Assembly: GCF_002161555.1 (NCBI RefSeq)
Contig: NZ_NFHZ01000015.1
Span: forward strand, 33,803-97,802
Direction of reading: 5' to 3'
DNA length: 64,000 bases
DNA from: Barnesiella sp. An55
GTDB taxonomy: Bacteria; Bacteroidota; Bacteroidia; Bacteroidales; Barnesiellaceae
Part shown: positions 43,954 through 52,706 of the stretch, piece after piece
Numbering within the stretch: position 1 is the stretch's first letter
Layout: every line of letters starts with the position of its first letter
The notes under the pieces: model-generated
Seen by the model: only the letters and a program-made list of their open reading frames with translations
Database searches by the model: none
What the model was told of the DNA's origin: nothing
Translations under genes and position numbers: made by a program

Positions 43954-44703
43954 ATGTGTAGCACTTGTGGTTGTGGCGATCGGGAGATGAGCCACGAAGA
44001 GATGCACCGCCAGGGCCTGCCTCACACGCATGGCGCGACGGTCGATATTGCCGTAGAGCAAGATATATTGAGTGACAACAACCGGGTGGCTCGGCAGAAT
44101 CGGGCCCGATGGAGTGCGATGGGCTGCGTGGCCGTCAATCTGGTCAGTTCGCCGGGGTCGGGCAAAACCGCTCTGCTCGAGCAGACCATCGTGCGGTTGG
44201 GCGAGCGTGGGTTCCGCCGGGTAGCCGTGATTGAGGGCGACCAGCATACCGACAACGATGCCGGACGCATCAGGCGTCTGGGGGTACCTGCCGTGCAAAT
44301 CAACACGCACAACGGCTGTCACCTCGACGCCCGCATGGTGGCCGAGGCCTATGACGAGTTGCAGGCGCGTGACTCGCTGCTCTTTATCGAGAATGTGGGT
44401 AACCTGGTGTGCCCCGCCATGTTCGATTTGGGAGAGCAGTTGCGGGTTGTCTTGTTGAGTGTGACCGAGGGCGACGACAAGCCGCTGAAGTATCCCTATA
44501 TGTTTGCGGGGGCCGATATCTGTGTCATCAACAAAATAGACCTGTTGCCCTATGTCGATAGCCGGCTCGAGAGGTTGAAGGAGAACGCCTTGAAAATCAA
44601 TTCGGAGATTCGATTTTTCGAGACCTCGGCCACCCGGGGAACAGGGCTCGCCTTGTGGTGCGACTACCTCTGCTCGTGTCTCGAGAGAAGGGAGGCCATA
44701 TGA
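43954..44703 (+). CDS. hypB: Hydrogenase nickel incorporation GTPase HypB
   Basis: A 249-residue GTPase of the SIMIBI class. The N-terminus MCSTCGCG carries the high-affinity nickel motif. The P-loop is NLVSSPGSGKTALLEQTI, the metal-binding G-domain segment is VIEGDQHTDNDAGRIR, and the specificity motif is INKIDL. The N-terminal region between the CxxCGC motif and the G domain is short (about 60 residues) and lacks the long poly-His nickel-storage stretch of some HypBs. It overlaps the following methyltransferase by four bases. Confidence 0.95.
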   Translation: MCSTCGCGDREMSHEEMHRQGLPHTHGATVDIAVEQDILSDNNRVARQNRARWSAMGCVAVNLVSSPGSGKTALLEQTIVRLGERGFRRVAVIEGDQHTDNDAGRIRRLGVPAVQINTHNGCHLDARMVAEAYDELQARDSLLFIENVGNLVCPAMFDLGEQLRVVLLSVTEGDDKPLKYPYMFAGADICVINKIDLLPYVDSRLERLKENALKINSEIRFFETSATRGTGLALWCDYLCSCLERREAI

Positions 44704-45329
44704 ATTTCTTCGACGAAATGGCCGGGGTGTGGGACCGCACCAGCCACCCCGATGCCGGGCAAATCGACCACATCCTCTCGGTTGTGCACCTCTCGCCGGG
44801 CGAGACGGTGCTCGATGTGGGCACGGGCACGGGCGTGATGATTCCCTATATCCGCCGGCGGGTGGGTCCCTATACGCCTATTGTGGCGGTGGACAGTTCG
44901 GAGAAGATGTTGCGCGAAGCCTCGTTGCGCTATGCCGGCGAGGGGGTGCACTTTATCCATGCCGATGTGGAGCGCGACCGACTGGCCGGGCATTTCGACG
45001 CCATATTGCTCTACTCGGTTTTCCCACACTTTCGTTACCCGGTCGATACGATTGCCCGACTCGTCACCGACAATCTGCGCTGTGGGGGCCGTCTGCTCAT
45101 AGCCCACACGCAGGGGCGGCAGCATCTCAACCAGATACACGAGAGGTTGCTCTCGCGGGTCTTTTCGCGCAAGTTGCTCCCCGTGGACGAGCAGGCCGAA
45201 GCCTTTAGCCGTGTGGGGCTCACGGTCTCCTCGTTTGGCGAGACCGACGAGTACTACTACATTCTGTTGCAGCGTGTGGGTGTAGGCCGTGAGTTGAGTG
45301 TGGCTGTGGCCGAGGCTATCTATGGATAG
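44700..45329 (+). CDS. Class I SAM-dependent methyltransferase linked to hyp genes
   Basis: A 209-residue Rossmann-fold methyltransferase. The start at 44700 overlaps the hypB stop as ATGA; the longer in-frame reading inside hypB is not needed. Motif I is VLDVGTGTGVMIPYI, the acidic motif II is IVAVDSSEKML, and HFIHADVERDRLAGHFDAIL follows. It opens with MNFFDEMAGVWDRTSHPDAG, resembling small-molecule methyltransferases of the UbiE/type 11 group. Translational coupling to hypB suggests a function tied to the hydrogenase or nickel, but the substrate is unknown. Its last 10 bases overlap mnmD on the other strand. Confidence 0.85.
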   Translation: MNFFDEMAGVWDRTSHPDAGQIDHILSVVHLSPGETVLDVGTGTGVMIPYIRRRVGPYTPIVAVDSSEKMLREASLRYAGEGVHFIHADVERDRLAGHFDAILLYSVFPHFRYPVDTIARLVTDNLRCGGRLLIAHTQGRQHLNQIHERLLSRVFSRKLLPVDEQAEAFSRVGLTVSSFGETDEYYYILLQRVGVGRELSVAVAEAIYG

Positions 45330-46003
45330 AGGACGGCAGGTTTGCTGGCCCGCAGGATTTCGCGTTTGCCGTTCGCCGGGCCGGGAAGTCGCTCGACCGT
45401 AAAGCCGGTGGCTTGCAGTCTGCGCCGTATCTCGCCTTTGGCACAGTAGGTGGTGAGTATGCCGCCGGGTGCCAGGTGGTCGTAGAGGGTGCGGAATATT
45501 GCGCAGCTCCACATCTCGGGCTGTTTCTCGGGGGCGAAGGCATCGAAATAGACGACGTCGTAGAGCTCCTCGAGCGGGGTGCAGGTAAAGTCGGCCCGGC
45601 GCTTGTACAAGGTGAAGTTGGGGGTGATGGCTACCGGCTGGTTCCACTCGCAGCTGTGCAGCCGGGCAAAAGCCGGGGCCATCGAGGGGGCGATGTGAGC
45701 CGGATAGTCAAGCCGGTCGGTCACTTCGGGAGCAAGCGGGTAGAGCTCGAAGGTGGTGTAGTGCAGGTCCAACTCTTGCGCTTGTGCCTCGAGCAGCGAG
45801 AGAAAAGCATTCAGCCCGGTACCGAATCCCACTTCGAGCAGGTGTATGTCACGTTTGCCCCGAGCTCGCAGGGCCATGTCGATATAGACGTGGCGCGCCT
45901 CGGTAAGGGCCCCTTTGGTCGAGTGGTAATGTTCGTCCATCCCGGGCAGGTAGAGGGTGGGGAGGCCGTCGGCCGTCTGTTCTATGACAATTGTTTCGCT
46001 CAT
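45320..46003 (-). CDS. mnmD: tRNA 5-methylaminomethyl-2-thiouridine methyltransferase, MnmD type
   Basis: About 227 residues from the ATG at 46003. It corresponds to the methyltransferase half of MnmC: MDEHYHSTKGALTEARHVYI, the SAM motif HLLEVGFGTGLNAFLSLLEA, and VVYFDAFAPEKQPEMWSCAI, followed by LAPGGILTTYCAKGEIRRRL. It completes mnm5s2U at the wobble position of tRNA. The oxidase half of MnmC is absent, as is common outside gammaproteobacteria. It is convergent with the hyp-linked methyltransferase (10-base overlap). TACTTTTG on the minus strand at 46028-46035 is a likely promoter element. Confidence 0.9.
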   Translation of the reverse strand: MSETIVIEQTADGLPTLYLPGMDEHYHSTKGALTEARHVYIDMALRARGKRDIHLLEVGFGTGLNAFLSLLEAQAQELDLHYTTFELYPLAPEVTDRLDYPAHIAPSMAPAFARLHSCEWNQPVAITPNFTLYKRRADFTCTPLEELYDVVYFDAFAPEKQPEMWSCAIFRTLYDHLAPGGILTTYCAKGEIRRRLQATGFTVERLPGPANGKREILRASKPAVLYP

Positions 46004-46127
46004 CGTTGGGGTTGCATGGATATGGAGCAAAAGTAAGACAAACTTTTGACAGCACCGAGGACTGAAAAAAATTTAGGTAGTGCAAAAATTTAAAATAAAT
46101 GTAACACGATGTCTATTCCCTCACCTC

Positions 46128-46135
46128 TATCTTTG
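46128..46135 (+). promoter_or_regulatory. Promoter -7 element of the phosphate transport pair
   Basis: TATCTTTG matches TAnnTTTG, 105 bases before the DUF47 gene. The -33 element is weak. The 110-base leader has no clear structure. Confidence 0.5.
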
Positions 46136-46240
46136 CAGTTGCTAAGCATACAGCGTGTTACCGCGTTCGCTTTGCCTTTGAAGGAGAGGAGAGAATAGAC
46201 CCCTTGAAGAGATTGTGTTAAATATTTATATGATACGACG

Positions 46241-46888
46241 ATGAAAAATTCTTTTTTTAGCCGATTCACCCCCAAAGAGCCTAAGTTTTTCCCCTTGTTG
46301 AAACAGCTTTCCGAGGTACTGGTGGCCTCGTCGGCCGTGCTGGTAGAGAGCATGAACCACGACAAGGCCGATGAGCGGGATGCCTATTACAAACGCATCA
46401 AGGATCTCGAGCGCGAAGGCGACCGTCTGTCGCACCGCATCTTCGACGAGTTGGGCACGACCTTCATCACTCCCTTTGATCGGGAGGATATCCAGGCTCT
46501 GGCTTCGCACATGGACGATGTAATCGATGGTATAAACAGTTGCGCCAAGCGCATCTCGATTTATAATCCGCGGCCTATTGGCGAGAGTGGCAAGGAGTTG
46601 AGTCTGCTGGTGCAACAGGAGGCCGATTACATTTGCAAGGCGATGGACGAGCTCGAGCGTTTCCGCAAGAATCCCTCGACGCTGCGTGAATATTGCACCC
46701 GTCTGCACGACTTGGAGAACCAGGCCGACGATGTGTATGAGCTCTTTGTCAAACGCCTCTTCGAGGAGGAGAAGGATTGCATCGAGATTATCAAGATCAA
46801 AGAGATCATGCAGGTGCTCGAGAAGACTACCGACTCGGCCGAGCATGTGGGTAAAGTGTTGAGAACGCTGATTGTGAAATATGCATAA
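46241..46888 (+). CDS. DUF47 family (PhoU-like) regulator of Pit transporter
   Basis: A 215-residue all-helical protein of the DUF47/TIGR00153 family, related to PhoU. Typical segments are RFTPKEPKFFPLLKQLSEVL, KRIKDLEREGDRLSHRIFDE, TTFITPFDREDIQALASHMD and VIDGINSCAKRISIYNPRPI. The acidic helix ends could bind metal clusters as in PhoU. It sits 14 bases before the Pit permease gene and probably controls its activity. Confidence 0.92.
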   Translation: MKNSFFSRFTPKEPKFFPLLKQLSEVLVASSAVLVESMNHDKADERDAYYKRIKDLEREGDRLSHRIFDELGTTFITPFDREDIQALASHMDDVIDGINSCAKRISIYNPRPIGESGKELSLLVQQEADYICKAMDELERFRKNPSTLREYCTRLHDLENQADDVYELFVKRLFEEEKDCIEIIKIKEIMQVLEKTTDSAEHVGKVLRTLIVKYA

Positions 46889-46902
46889 ACCGCTGGTGTG
46901 TA

Positions 46903-47919
46903 ATGGAGTTATTGATTATCATTATTGTACTGGCGCTGCTGTTTGACTTCATCAACGGTTTTCACGATGCGGCCAACTCGATAGCGACCATCGTATCGAC
47001 CAAGGTGCTCACCCCTTTTCAGGCGGTTTTGTGGGCAGCCTGCTTCAACTTTGTCGCCTTCTTTATTGCCAAGTATATCATCGGTGGGTTTGGTATTGCC
47101 AACACGGTCTCCAAGACGGTGTTCGAGGAGTTTATCACCCTGCCCATTATCCTGTCGGGGCTCATTGCCGCCATTATCTGGAACCTCTTTACCTGGTGGA
47201 AGGGTATCCCCTCGTCCTCGTCGCACACCCTCATCGGCGGGTTTGCCGGGGCAGCCATCATGGCAAGCGGTTTTGGGGCGATACAGCTCAACATCATTCT
47301 CAAGATAGCCGCCTTTATCTTTCTGGCACCGTTTATCGGTATGGTGGTAGCCTTTGGCTTCACGATACTGGTACTGCACATTTGCCGTAAGGCCCAGCCA
47401 CACAAGGCCGAGATGTGGTTCAAACGGTTGCAGCTGGTATCGTCGGCCATGTTCAGCATAGGCCACGGTCTGAACGACTCGCAAAAGGTGATGGGTATCA
47501 TCGCCGCCGCCCTCATTGCGGCACACTCGCTGGGGCTGGGTGCGGGTATCAACAGCATTGCCGACCTGCCCGACTGGGTGGCCTTCTCGTGTTTCACGGC
47601 CATCTCGCTGGGTACGATGTCGGGCGGTTGGAAGATTGTCAAGACGATGGGCACCAAGATTACCAAGGTGACCCCGCTCGAAGGAGTGGTGGCCGAAACG
47701 GCCGGTGCCTTTACCCTCTACCTCACCGAAATACTGAAGATCCCGGTGAGTACCACCCATACCATCACGGGAGCCATTATCGGCGTGGGCGCGACCAAAC
47801 GGTTGTCGGCTGTGCGGTGGGGTGTGACCAAGGATTTGTGGGTGGCCTGGATTCTCACTATCCCGGTGAGTGCCCTCCTGGCCGCTGGCATCTACTGGGT
47901 GGTATCACTCTTTTTGTAG
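46903..47919 (+). CDS. pit: Low-affinity inorganic phosphate transporter, PiT family
   Basis: A 338-residue polytopic membrane protein with about ten hydrophobic segments. The duplicated PiT signatures are visible: DFINGFHDAANSIATIVSTK at the start and GHGLNDSQKVMGIIAAALIA in the second half, plus the VSTTHTITGAIIGVGATKRL motif and its counterpart SSSSHTLIGGFAG. It carries phosphate, probably as metal-phosphate, with protons or sodium. It is cotranscribed with the DUF47 gene. Confidence 0.94.
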   Translation: MELLIIIIVLALLFDFINGFHDAANSIATIVSTKVLTPFQAVLWAACFNFVAFFIAKYIIGGFGIANTVSKTVFEEFITLPIILSGLIAAIIWNLFTWWKGIPSSSSHTLIGGFAGAAIMASGFGAIQLNIILKIAAFIFLAPFIGMVVAFGFTILVLHICRKAQPHKAEMWFKRLQLVSSAMFSIGHGLNDSQKVMGIIAAALIAAHSLGLGAGINSIADLPDWVAFSCFTAISLGTMSGGWKIVKTMGTKITKVTPLEGVVAETAGAFTLYLTEILKIPVSTTHTITGAIIGVGATKRLSAVRWGVTKDLWVAWILTIPVSALLAAGIYWVVSLFL

Positions 47920-47979
47920 TAACAATTGTTGCAAAGAAGTGAATATAAATTTACAATTGAAAGAAAAATGCGTAAATAG

Positions 47980-48010
47980 TTTGCATTTTGTTTTCTATAT
48001 ACTATATTTG
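47980..48010 (+). promoter_or_regulatory. Promoter of the his operon
   Basis: TTTG at 47980-47983, a 19-base spacer and TATATTTG at 48003-48010 are a full match to the Bacteroidetes sigma consensus. Transcription would start near 48017, just before the leader peptide. Confidence 0.85.
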
Positions 48011-48032
48011 TCACAAATTAAAATAAGAAGTT

Positions 48033-48092
48033 ATGTTGTTCCTGTCGTTGCATCATCATTATCTGCATATTCTCTGTGGGGGAATAGGGTGA
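48033..48092 (+). CDS. hisL: his operon leader peptide (attenuator)
   Basis: A 19-codon reading frame, MLFLSLHHHYLHILCGGIG then TGA, with four His codons among six residues (HHHYLH). It begins 23 bases after the his promoter and precedes hisG by 100 bases. The His codon stretch TGCATCA (48050-48056 region) can pair with TGATGCA (48094-48100), and GTTGCAT (48047-48053) with ATGCAAC (48105-48111). A terminator follows before hisG. This is the arrangement of a classical his attenuator: ribosome stalling at His codons when charged tRNA-His is scarce would favour read-through. Confidence 0.85.
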   Translation: MLFLSLHHHYLHILCGGIG

Positions 48093-48127
48093 GTGATGCA
48101 CGATATGCAACCATATAAAAATAGTGT

Positions 48128-48163
48128 ACAGGCTTGCCGTTATCCCGGTAAGCCTGTTTTTAT
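48128..48163 (+). terminator. his attenuator terminator
   Basis: ACAGGCTT (48128-48135) pairs with AAGCCTGT (48150-48157), extended by four inner pairs, and is followed by TTTTTATTT. It lies between the leader peptide and hisG and would stop transcription when histidine is plentiful. Confidence 0.85.
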
Positions 48164-48194
48164 TTCGTAAGACCGATAAAAAGGAGAAGTAGTT

Positions 48195-49046
48195 ATGTTG
48201 AGAATTGCCATTCAATCGAAGGGCCGCCTCTATGACGAGTCGATAGCCCTGCTGGAAGAGTCCGGAATCAAGTTGCCGGGCGGGAAACGCACCCTGCTGG
48301 TCCCGGCCCGGAATTTCCCCGTCGAGGTGCTGTTTTTGCGCGACGACGATATACCCGAGTCGGTTGCCTCGGGAGTCGCCGATGTGGGCATCGTGGGGTT
48401 GAACGAGGTGCTGGAGAAGCATTGCCCCGTGGGTGTGCTCAAGAAGTTGGGTTTCGGTCGTTGCCGTCTCTCGCTGGCCATACCGCAGGATATCGACTAC
48501 CCGGGTATCGGGTGGTTTGCGGGGCGCAAGATAGCCACCTCCTATCCCGGTATCCTTTCCGATTTTCTCCATCGCAATGGCATCGAGGCCGATATTCATG
48601 TCATCACCGGCTCGGTCGAGATAGCTCCCGGCATACGGTTGGCCGATGCCATATTCGATATTGTGAGTTCGGGCAGCACGCTGGTGAGCAACCGGTTGAA
48701 GGAGGTCGAGCAGGTGGTCGAGTCGGAGGCGGTACTCATCGGTACCGACATGTTGTCGGCCGAGAAGCAGGAGCTGCTCGACGAACTTCTCTTCCGTTTC
48801 GAGTCGGTGCAGGCGGCCGACGACAAGAAATACATTCTCATGAATGTGCCACAGGCCAAGCTCGACGATGTGCTCGCCGTGCTGCCGGGTATCAAGAGCC
48901 CCACGGTCATGCCGTTGGCCGACCCTTCCTGGTGCTCGGTGCACACGGTACTCGACGAGAGACGTTTTTGGGAGATAATCAACCGATTGAAGTCGGCCGG
49001 TGCCGAGGGCATCGTCGTACTCGATATTGAAAAAATGATTTTGTAA
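48195..49046 (+). CDS. hisG: ATP phosphoribosyltransferase
   Basis: A 283-residue long-form HisG, the first enzyme of histidine synthesis. It begins MLRIAIQSKGRLYDESIALL and has FLRDDDIPESVASGVADVGI plus the PRPP-binding region GIRLADAIFDIVSSGSTLVS. A C-terminal ACT-like regulatory domain follows from about residue 210 (YILMNVPQAKLDDVLAVLPG), so it should be feedback-inhibited by histidine. It is separated from hisD by one base. Confidence 0.96.
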   Translation: MLRIAIQSKGRLYDESIALLEESGIKLPGGKRTLLVPARNFPVEVLFLRDDDIPESVASGVADVGIVGLNEVLEKHCPVGVLKKLGFGRCRLSLAIPQDIDYPGIGWFAGRKIATSYPGILSDFLHRNGIEADIHVITGSVEIAPGIRLADAIFDIVSSGSTLVSNRLKEVEQVVESEAVLIGTDMLSAEKQELLDELLFRFESVQAADDKKYILMNVPQAKLDDVLAVLPGIKSPTVMPLADPSWCSVHTVLDERRFWEIINRLKSAGAEGIVVLDIEKMIL

Positions 49047-49047
49047 G

Positions 49048-50361
49048 ATGAAGGTAAAGGTATATCCATATCCGCGTCGCGACGAATGGGCGACGATTCT
49101 CTCCCGGCCTCGGGTCGATATGGACGATTTGAAGGAGACGGTCGCCGACATTTTGGAGTCGGTGCAGCGCGACGGTGATGTGGCGTTGAAACGTTATGAA
49201 CAGCAGTTCGACGGGGTAGCATTGGATCGCTTGCAGGTGACTCCGGCCGAAATCGAGGCGGCCGCCGCTGCCGTGCCTCACGACTTGAAGGCCGCCATCG
49301 GGCAGGCCATCGAGAACATAGGCAAGTTTCACGCTTCGCAGGCCCAGGCCATGCGGCGCATCGAGACCACGCCCGGGGTGTGGTGCTGGCAGAAGGCCGT
49401 AGGCATCGAGCGGGTAGGGCTCTATGTACCGGGGGGCACGGCGCCTCTCTTCTCGACGGTGCTGATGCTGGCCATTCCGGCCCGGTTGGCCGGGTGTCGC
49501 GAGGTGGTGATGTGTACTCCTCCCGACAAAACGGGGGCGATTGCGCCAGCCATTCTGTATGCAGCCCGTGAGACGGGGGTGACACGCATCTTCAAGTTGG
49601 GGGGTGTGCAGGCCGTCGGGGCGATGGCTTTCGGTACGGCGAGCGTGCCTCGGGTAGGAAAGATTTTCGGGCCGGGTAACCGCTACGTGATGGCAGCCAA
49701 ACAGCAGGTGCAGACCTGCGGGGTGGCTATCGATATGCCGGCAGGGCCTTCGGAGGTGATGATTGTGGCCGATGCCGGTGCCGACCTCCGTTTCCTGGCG
49801 GCCGACTTCCTCTCGCAGGCCGAGCATGGGGCCGACAGCCAGTCGCTGCTGGTGACCGATTGCCTCGACCTGGCTCTCGCTTTGCCGGCCGAAATCGAAC
49901 GACAGGCCTCTCGCTTGCCCCGACTCGAATGGATAGAGCGGTCGCTTGCCCACAGTGCTATCGTGGTGCTCGAGGCCGACGAGCAACTCGACCTGGTCAA
50001 TGCCTATGCTCCCGAGCACCTGATTGTGCATCGGGCCGATGCCGAGGCGTGGGCCGGCGGGGTGGTCAATGCCGGTTCGGTATTCCTGGGCTATTATACC
50101 CCCGAGAGTGCCGGCGATTATGCCTCGGGTACCAACCACACGCTGCCTACGAGCGGATATGCCCGGGCATACAGCGGGGTTAATCTCGACAGCTTCACCC
50201 GCAAGATTACTTTCCAGCACATCTCGCCAGAGGGGCTGGAACGGCTTGGCCCCGTGATTGAGACTATGGCTGCCGCCGAGCAGCTCGAGGCTCACCGACG
50301 GGCCGTAGCTGTGCGTTTGCAAAACCTGGATAATAGAGACAACGATGAGAAAAACGTGTGA
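49048..50361 (+). CDS. hisD: Histidinol dehydrogenase
   Basis: A 437-residue zinc- and NAD-dependent enzyme for the last two oxidations of histidine synthesis. Conserved segments are VGLYVPGGTAPLFSTVLMLA, FGTASVPRVGKIFGPGNRYV, AIDMPAGPSEVMIVADAGAD, QAEHGADSQSLLVT (with the zinc-binding Gln/His) and NHTLPTSGYARAYSGVNLDS. The overlap with hisC is 17 bases. Confidence 0.96.
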   Translation: MKVKVYPYPRRDEWATILSRPRVDMDDLKETVADILESVQRDGDVALKRYEQQFDGVALDRLQVTPAEIEAAAAAVPHDLKAAIGQAIENIGKFHASQAQAMRRIETTPGVWCWQKAVGIERVGLYVPGGTAPLFSTVLMLAIPARLAGCREVVMCTPPDKTGAIAPAILYAARETGVTRIFKLGGVQAVGAMAFGTASVPRVGKIFGPGNRYVMAAKQQVQTCGVAIDMPAGPSEVMIVADAGADLRFLAADFLSQAEHGADSQSLLVTDCLDLALALPAEIERQASRLPRLEWIERSLAHSAIVVLEADEQLDLVNAYAPEHLIVHRADAEAWAGGVVNAGSVFLGYYTPESAGDYASGTNHTLPTSGYARAYSGVNLDSFTRKITFQHISPEGLERLGPVIETMAAAEQLEAHRRAVAVRLQNLDNRDNDEKNV

Positions 50362-51391
50362 TTCCATAGAAGCGTGGGTGCGCCCCAACATCAGGCGGTT
50401 GAAACCCTACTCCTCGGCCCGCAACGAGTTTTCGGGCGTGGCTTCGGTATGGCTCGATGCCAACGAGAGCCCCTTCAACACCCCCTACAACCGTTACCCC
50501 GACCCCTTGCAGAGTGCCTTGAAACAGCGATTGGCCGGGCAGCGGGGCGTAGCTCCCGAGCAGATATTTCTCGGGGTGGGTAGCGACGAGGCGATAGACC
50601 TGCTCTATCGCATCTTTTGCCAACCCGGCAAGCACAATGCCGTGTCGATAGCGCCTACCTACGGCATGTATCGGGTGTGTGCCGAGATTAACGATGTGGC
50701 CTATCGCGAGGTTACGCTCAATGCCGACTTCTCGCTCCCGGTCGAGGCTATTCTGCAGGCGGCCGATGCTGACAGCCGGCTCCTTTTTCTCTGTTCGCCC
50801 AATAATCCCACGGGCAATGCCTTTCCCGCGGCCGATATCGAGCGACTCATAAACGGGTTCGATGGCATCGTGGTGGTCGATGAGGCCTATATCGACTTTT
50901 CGTCGCAACCCTCTTGGCTCGGGCGGCTGTGCGAGTTCCCCAATCTGGTAGTACTGCAAACCTTTTCCAAGGCATGGGGCAGTGCCGGGGTGCGGTTGGG
51001 CATGGCGTTTGCCTTGCCGTTGATTATCGGATACTTCAACAAGGTGAAGTATCCCTACAACATTGGTGAGCCGGTGCAGCGCTATGCCCTGGCTATGCTC
51101 GACCGGGCCGATGAGGTGCGCCGTTGGGTGGCCGATACGCTGGCCGTGCGGAGTCGCTTTGTCGAGCAACTGGCCGCGTTGCCTTCGGTGCGGCAAGTCT
51201 ATCCCAGCGACGCCAACTTTGTGTTGGTGCGGGTCGATGAGGCCGAGCTGCTCTACGACCGGCTGGTGGCCGAGGGCATTGTGGTGCGCAACCGTTCGAC
51301 GGTGACGCTGTGCGGCAACTGTTTGCGCATCACTATCGGGACTGCCGATGAGATGAATGTATTGTTGGAGGCCATGCGCCGTTATCTGTAA
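50345..51391 (+). CDS. hisC: Histidinol-phosphate aminotransferase
   Basis: A 348-residue PLP-dependent fold-type I aminotransferase. It has WLDANESPFNTPYNRYPDPL, the substrate/phosphate motif FLGVGSDEAIDLLYRIFC, LFLCSPNNPTGNAFP, VVVDEAYIDFSSQPSW and the Schiff-base Lys in LQTFSKAWGSAGVRLG. It converts imidazole-acetol phosphate to histidinol phosphate. The start overlaps hisD; hisB follows 12 bases later. Confidence 0.96.
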   Translation: MRKTCDSIEAWVRPNIRRLKPYSSARNEFSGVASVWLDANESPFNTPYNRYPDPLQSALKQRLAGQRGVAPEQIFLGVGSDEAIDLLYRIFCQPGKHNAVSIAPTYGMYRVCAEINDVAYREVTLNADFSLPVEAILQAADADSRLLFLCSPNNPTGNAFPAADIERLINGFDGIVVVDEAYIDFSSQPSWLGRLCEFPNLVVLQTFSKAWGSAGVRLGMAFALPLIIGYFNKVKYPYNIGEPVQRYALAMLDRADEVRRWVADTLAVRSRFVEQLAALPSVRQVYPSDANFVLVRVDEAELLYDRLVAEGIVVRNRSTVTLCGNCLRITIGTADEMNVLLEAMRRYL

Positions 51392-51403
51392 AAAACAAAT
51401 GAG

Positions 51404-52531
51404 ATGAAACGAGTTCTTTTTATCGATCGTGACGGTACGCTGGTGGTGGAACCGCCTATCGATTATCAAATCGATTCCCTGGAGAAACTGGAGTTTCGCC
51501 CACGGGTATTCCAGAGTCTGGCCTATGTGGCTGCACGGCTCGACTGCGAGTGGGTGATGGTGACCAATCAGGATGGCATGGGGACTCCCGCCTTTCCGGC
51601 CGAGACCTTTTGGCCGGTTCAACAGAAGATTGTTCGAGCACTGGAGAATGAGGGTATCTGCTTTGATCAGGTCTGTATCGACACCTCCTTTCCCGAAGAG
51701 AACCGGCCTACCCGCAAACCGGGTACGGCCATGCTTGCCCGCTATACCACGGGCGAATACGATCTGGCCCACTCCTTTGTCATAGGCGACCGCCTCACCG
51801 ATGTGCAACTGGCGGCCAACTTGGGGTGCCGGGCCATCTATTTTGCCCCGGCCGAGCAGGGCATGGCCGAGGTGGAGGCTACCGGACTGGCCGGCGTGTG
51901 CGAAGCCGTGACCGACGACTGGTGGAAGGTAGCCCAAATCGTATGCAGTGCGACCCGGCGTGTGTCGCTCGAGCGTCACACGGCCGAGACCGACATACGC
52001 CTCTCGCTCAACCTCGACGGTACGGGCCGTACCGATATTCACACCGGCCTCGGCTTCTTCGACCACATGCTCGACCAGCTGGGGCGGCATGCCGGCATCG
52101 ACCTGGCCGTGACCGTCGATGGCGACTTGTGGGTCGATGAGCATCACACCATCGAGGATACCGCTCTCGTGCTGGGCGAGGCCTTGGGCCGAGCGCTGGG
52201 CGACAAGCGGGGCATTGCCCGCTATGGTTTCTCATTGCCCATGGACGATGCCCTGTGCCGGGTCTCTCTCGACTTGGGGGGTAGGCCGTGGCTGGTATGG
52301 AAGGCCGATTTCCATCGCGAGAAGATAGGCGACGTGCCCACCGAGATGTTTTTCCACTTCTTCAAATCGCTTAGCGACGCAGCCCGCATAAATCTCCACG
52401 TCGAGGCCGAGGGAGCCAACGAGCATCACAAAATCGAGGCCATCTTCAAAGCCTTTGCCCGGGCGTTGAGAATGGCGATCAAGCGCGATATCACCGACCA
52501 CACGTTACCCTCGACCAAAGGAATGTTGTAG
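51404..52531 (+). CDS. hisB: Bifunctional histidinol-phosphatase / imidazoleglycerol-phosphate dehydratase
   Basis: A 375-residue fusion enzyme. Residues 1 to about 165 are a HAD-type phosphatase ([18 protein letters not shown] with the nucleophile Asp, and [20 protein letters not shown]). Residues from about 180 are the dehydratase, with [40 protein letters not shown] and [20 protein letters not shown], the His-rich Mn-binding motifs. It is the last his gene here; hisH, hisA, hisF and hisI are elsewhere. Confidence 0.96.
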   Translation: MKRVLFIDRDGTLVVEPPIDYQIDSLEKLEFRPRVFQSLAYVAARLDCEWVMVTNQDGMGTPAFPAETFWPVQQKIVRALENEGICFDQVCIDTSFPEENRPTRKPGTAMLARYTTGEYDLAHSFVIGDRLTDVQLAANLGCRAIYFAPAEQGMAEVEATGLAGVCEAVTDDWWKVAQIVCSATRRVSLERHTAETDIRLSLNLDGTGRTDIHTGLGFFDHMLDQLGRHAGIDLAVTVDGDLWVDEHHTIEDTALVLGEALGRALGDKRGIARYGFSLPMDDALCRVSLDLGGRPWLVWKADFHREKIGDVPTEMFFHFFKSLSDAARINLHVEAEGANEHHKIEAIFKAFARALRMAIKRDITDHTLPSTKGML

Positions 52532-52626
52532 TAACGGCCCGGTTATGTTTGCGTGAAGTCACTTACCCGAGGTATAAAATATCTTTTTTAATTCACAAGA
52601 ATGAGACAGCCGATGCGGTTATTTGT

Positions 52627-52634
52627 TACTTTTG
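52627..52634 (+). promoter_or_regulatory. Promoter -7 element of the SPOR lipoprotein gene
   Basis: TACTTTTG matches TAnnTTTG, 73 bases before the ATG, in the AT-rich gap after hisB. The -33 element is not obvious. Confidence 0.5.
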
Positions 52635-52706
52635 CATTATCTTCGCAACGCGAAGTAAAATCGAAAAAATAGAACAAATACTTAAAACAACTTATATAAA
52701 AGTCCT

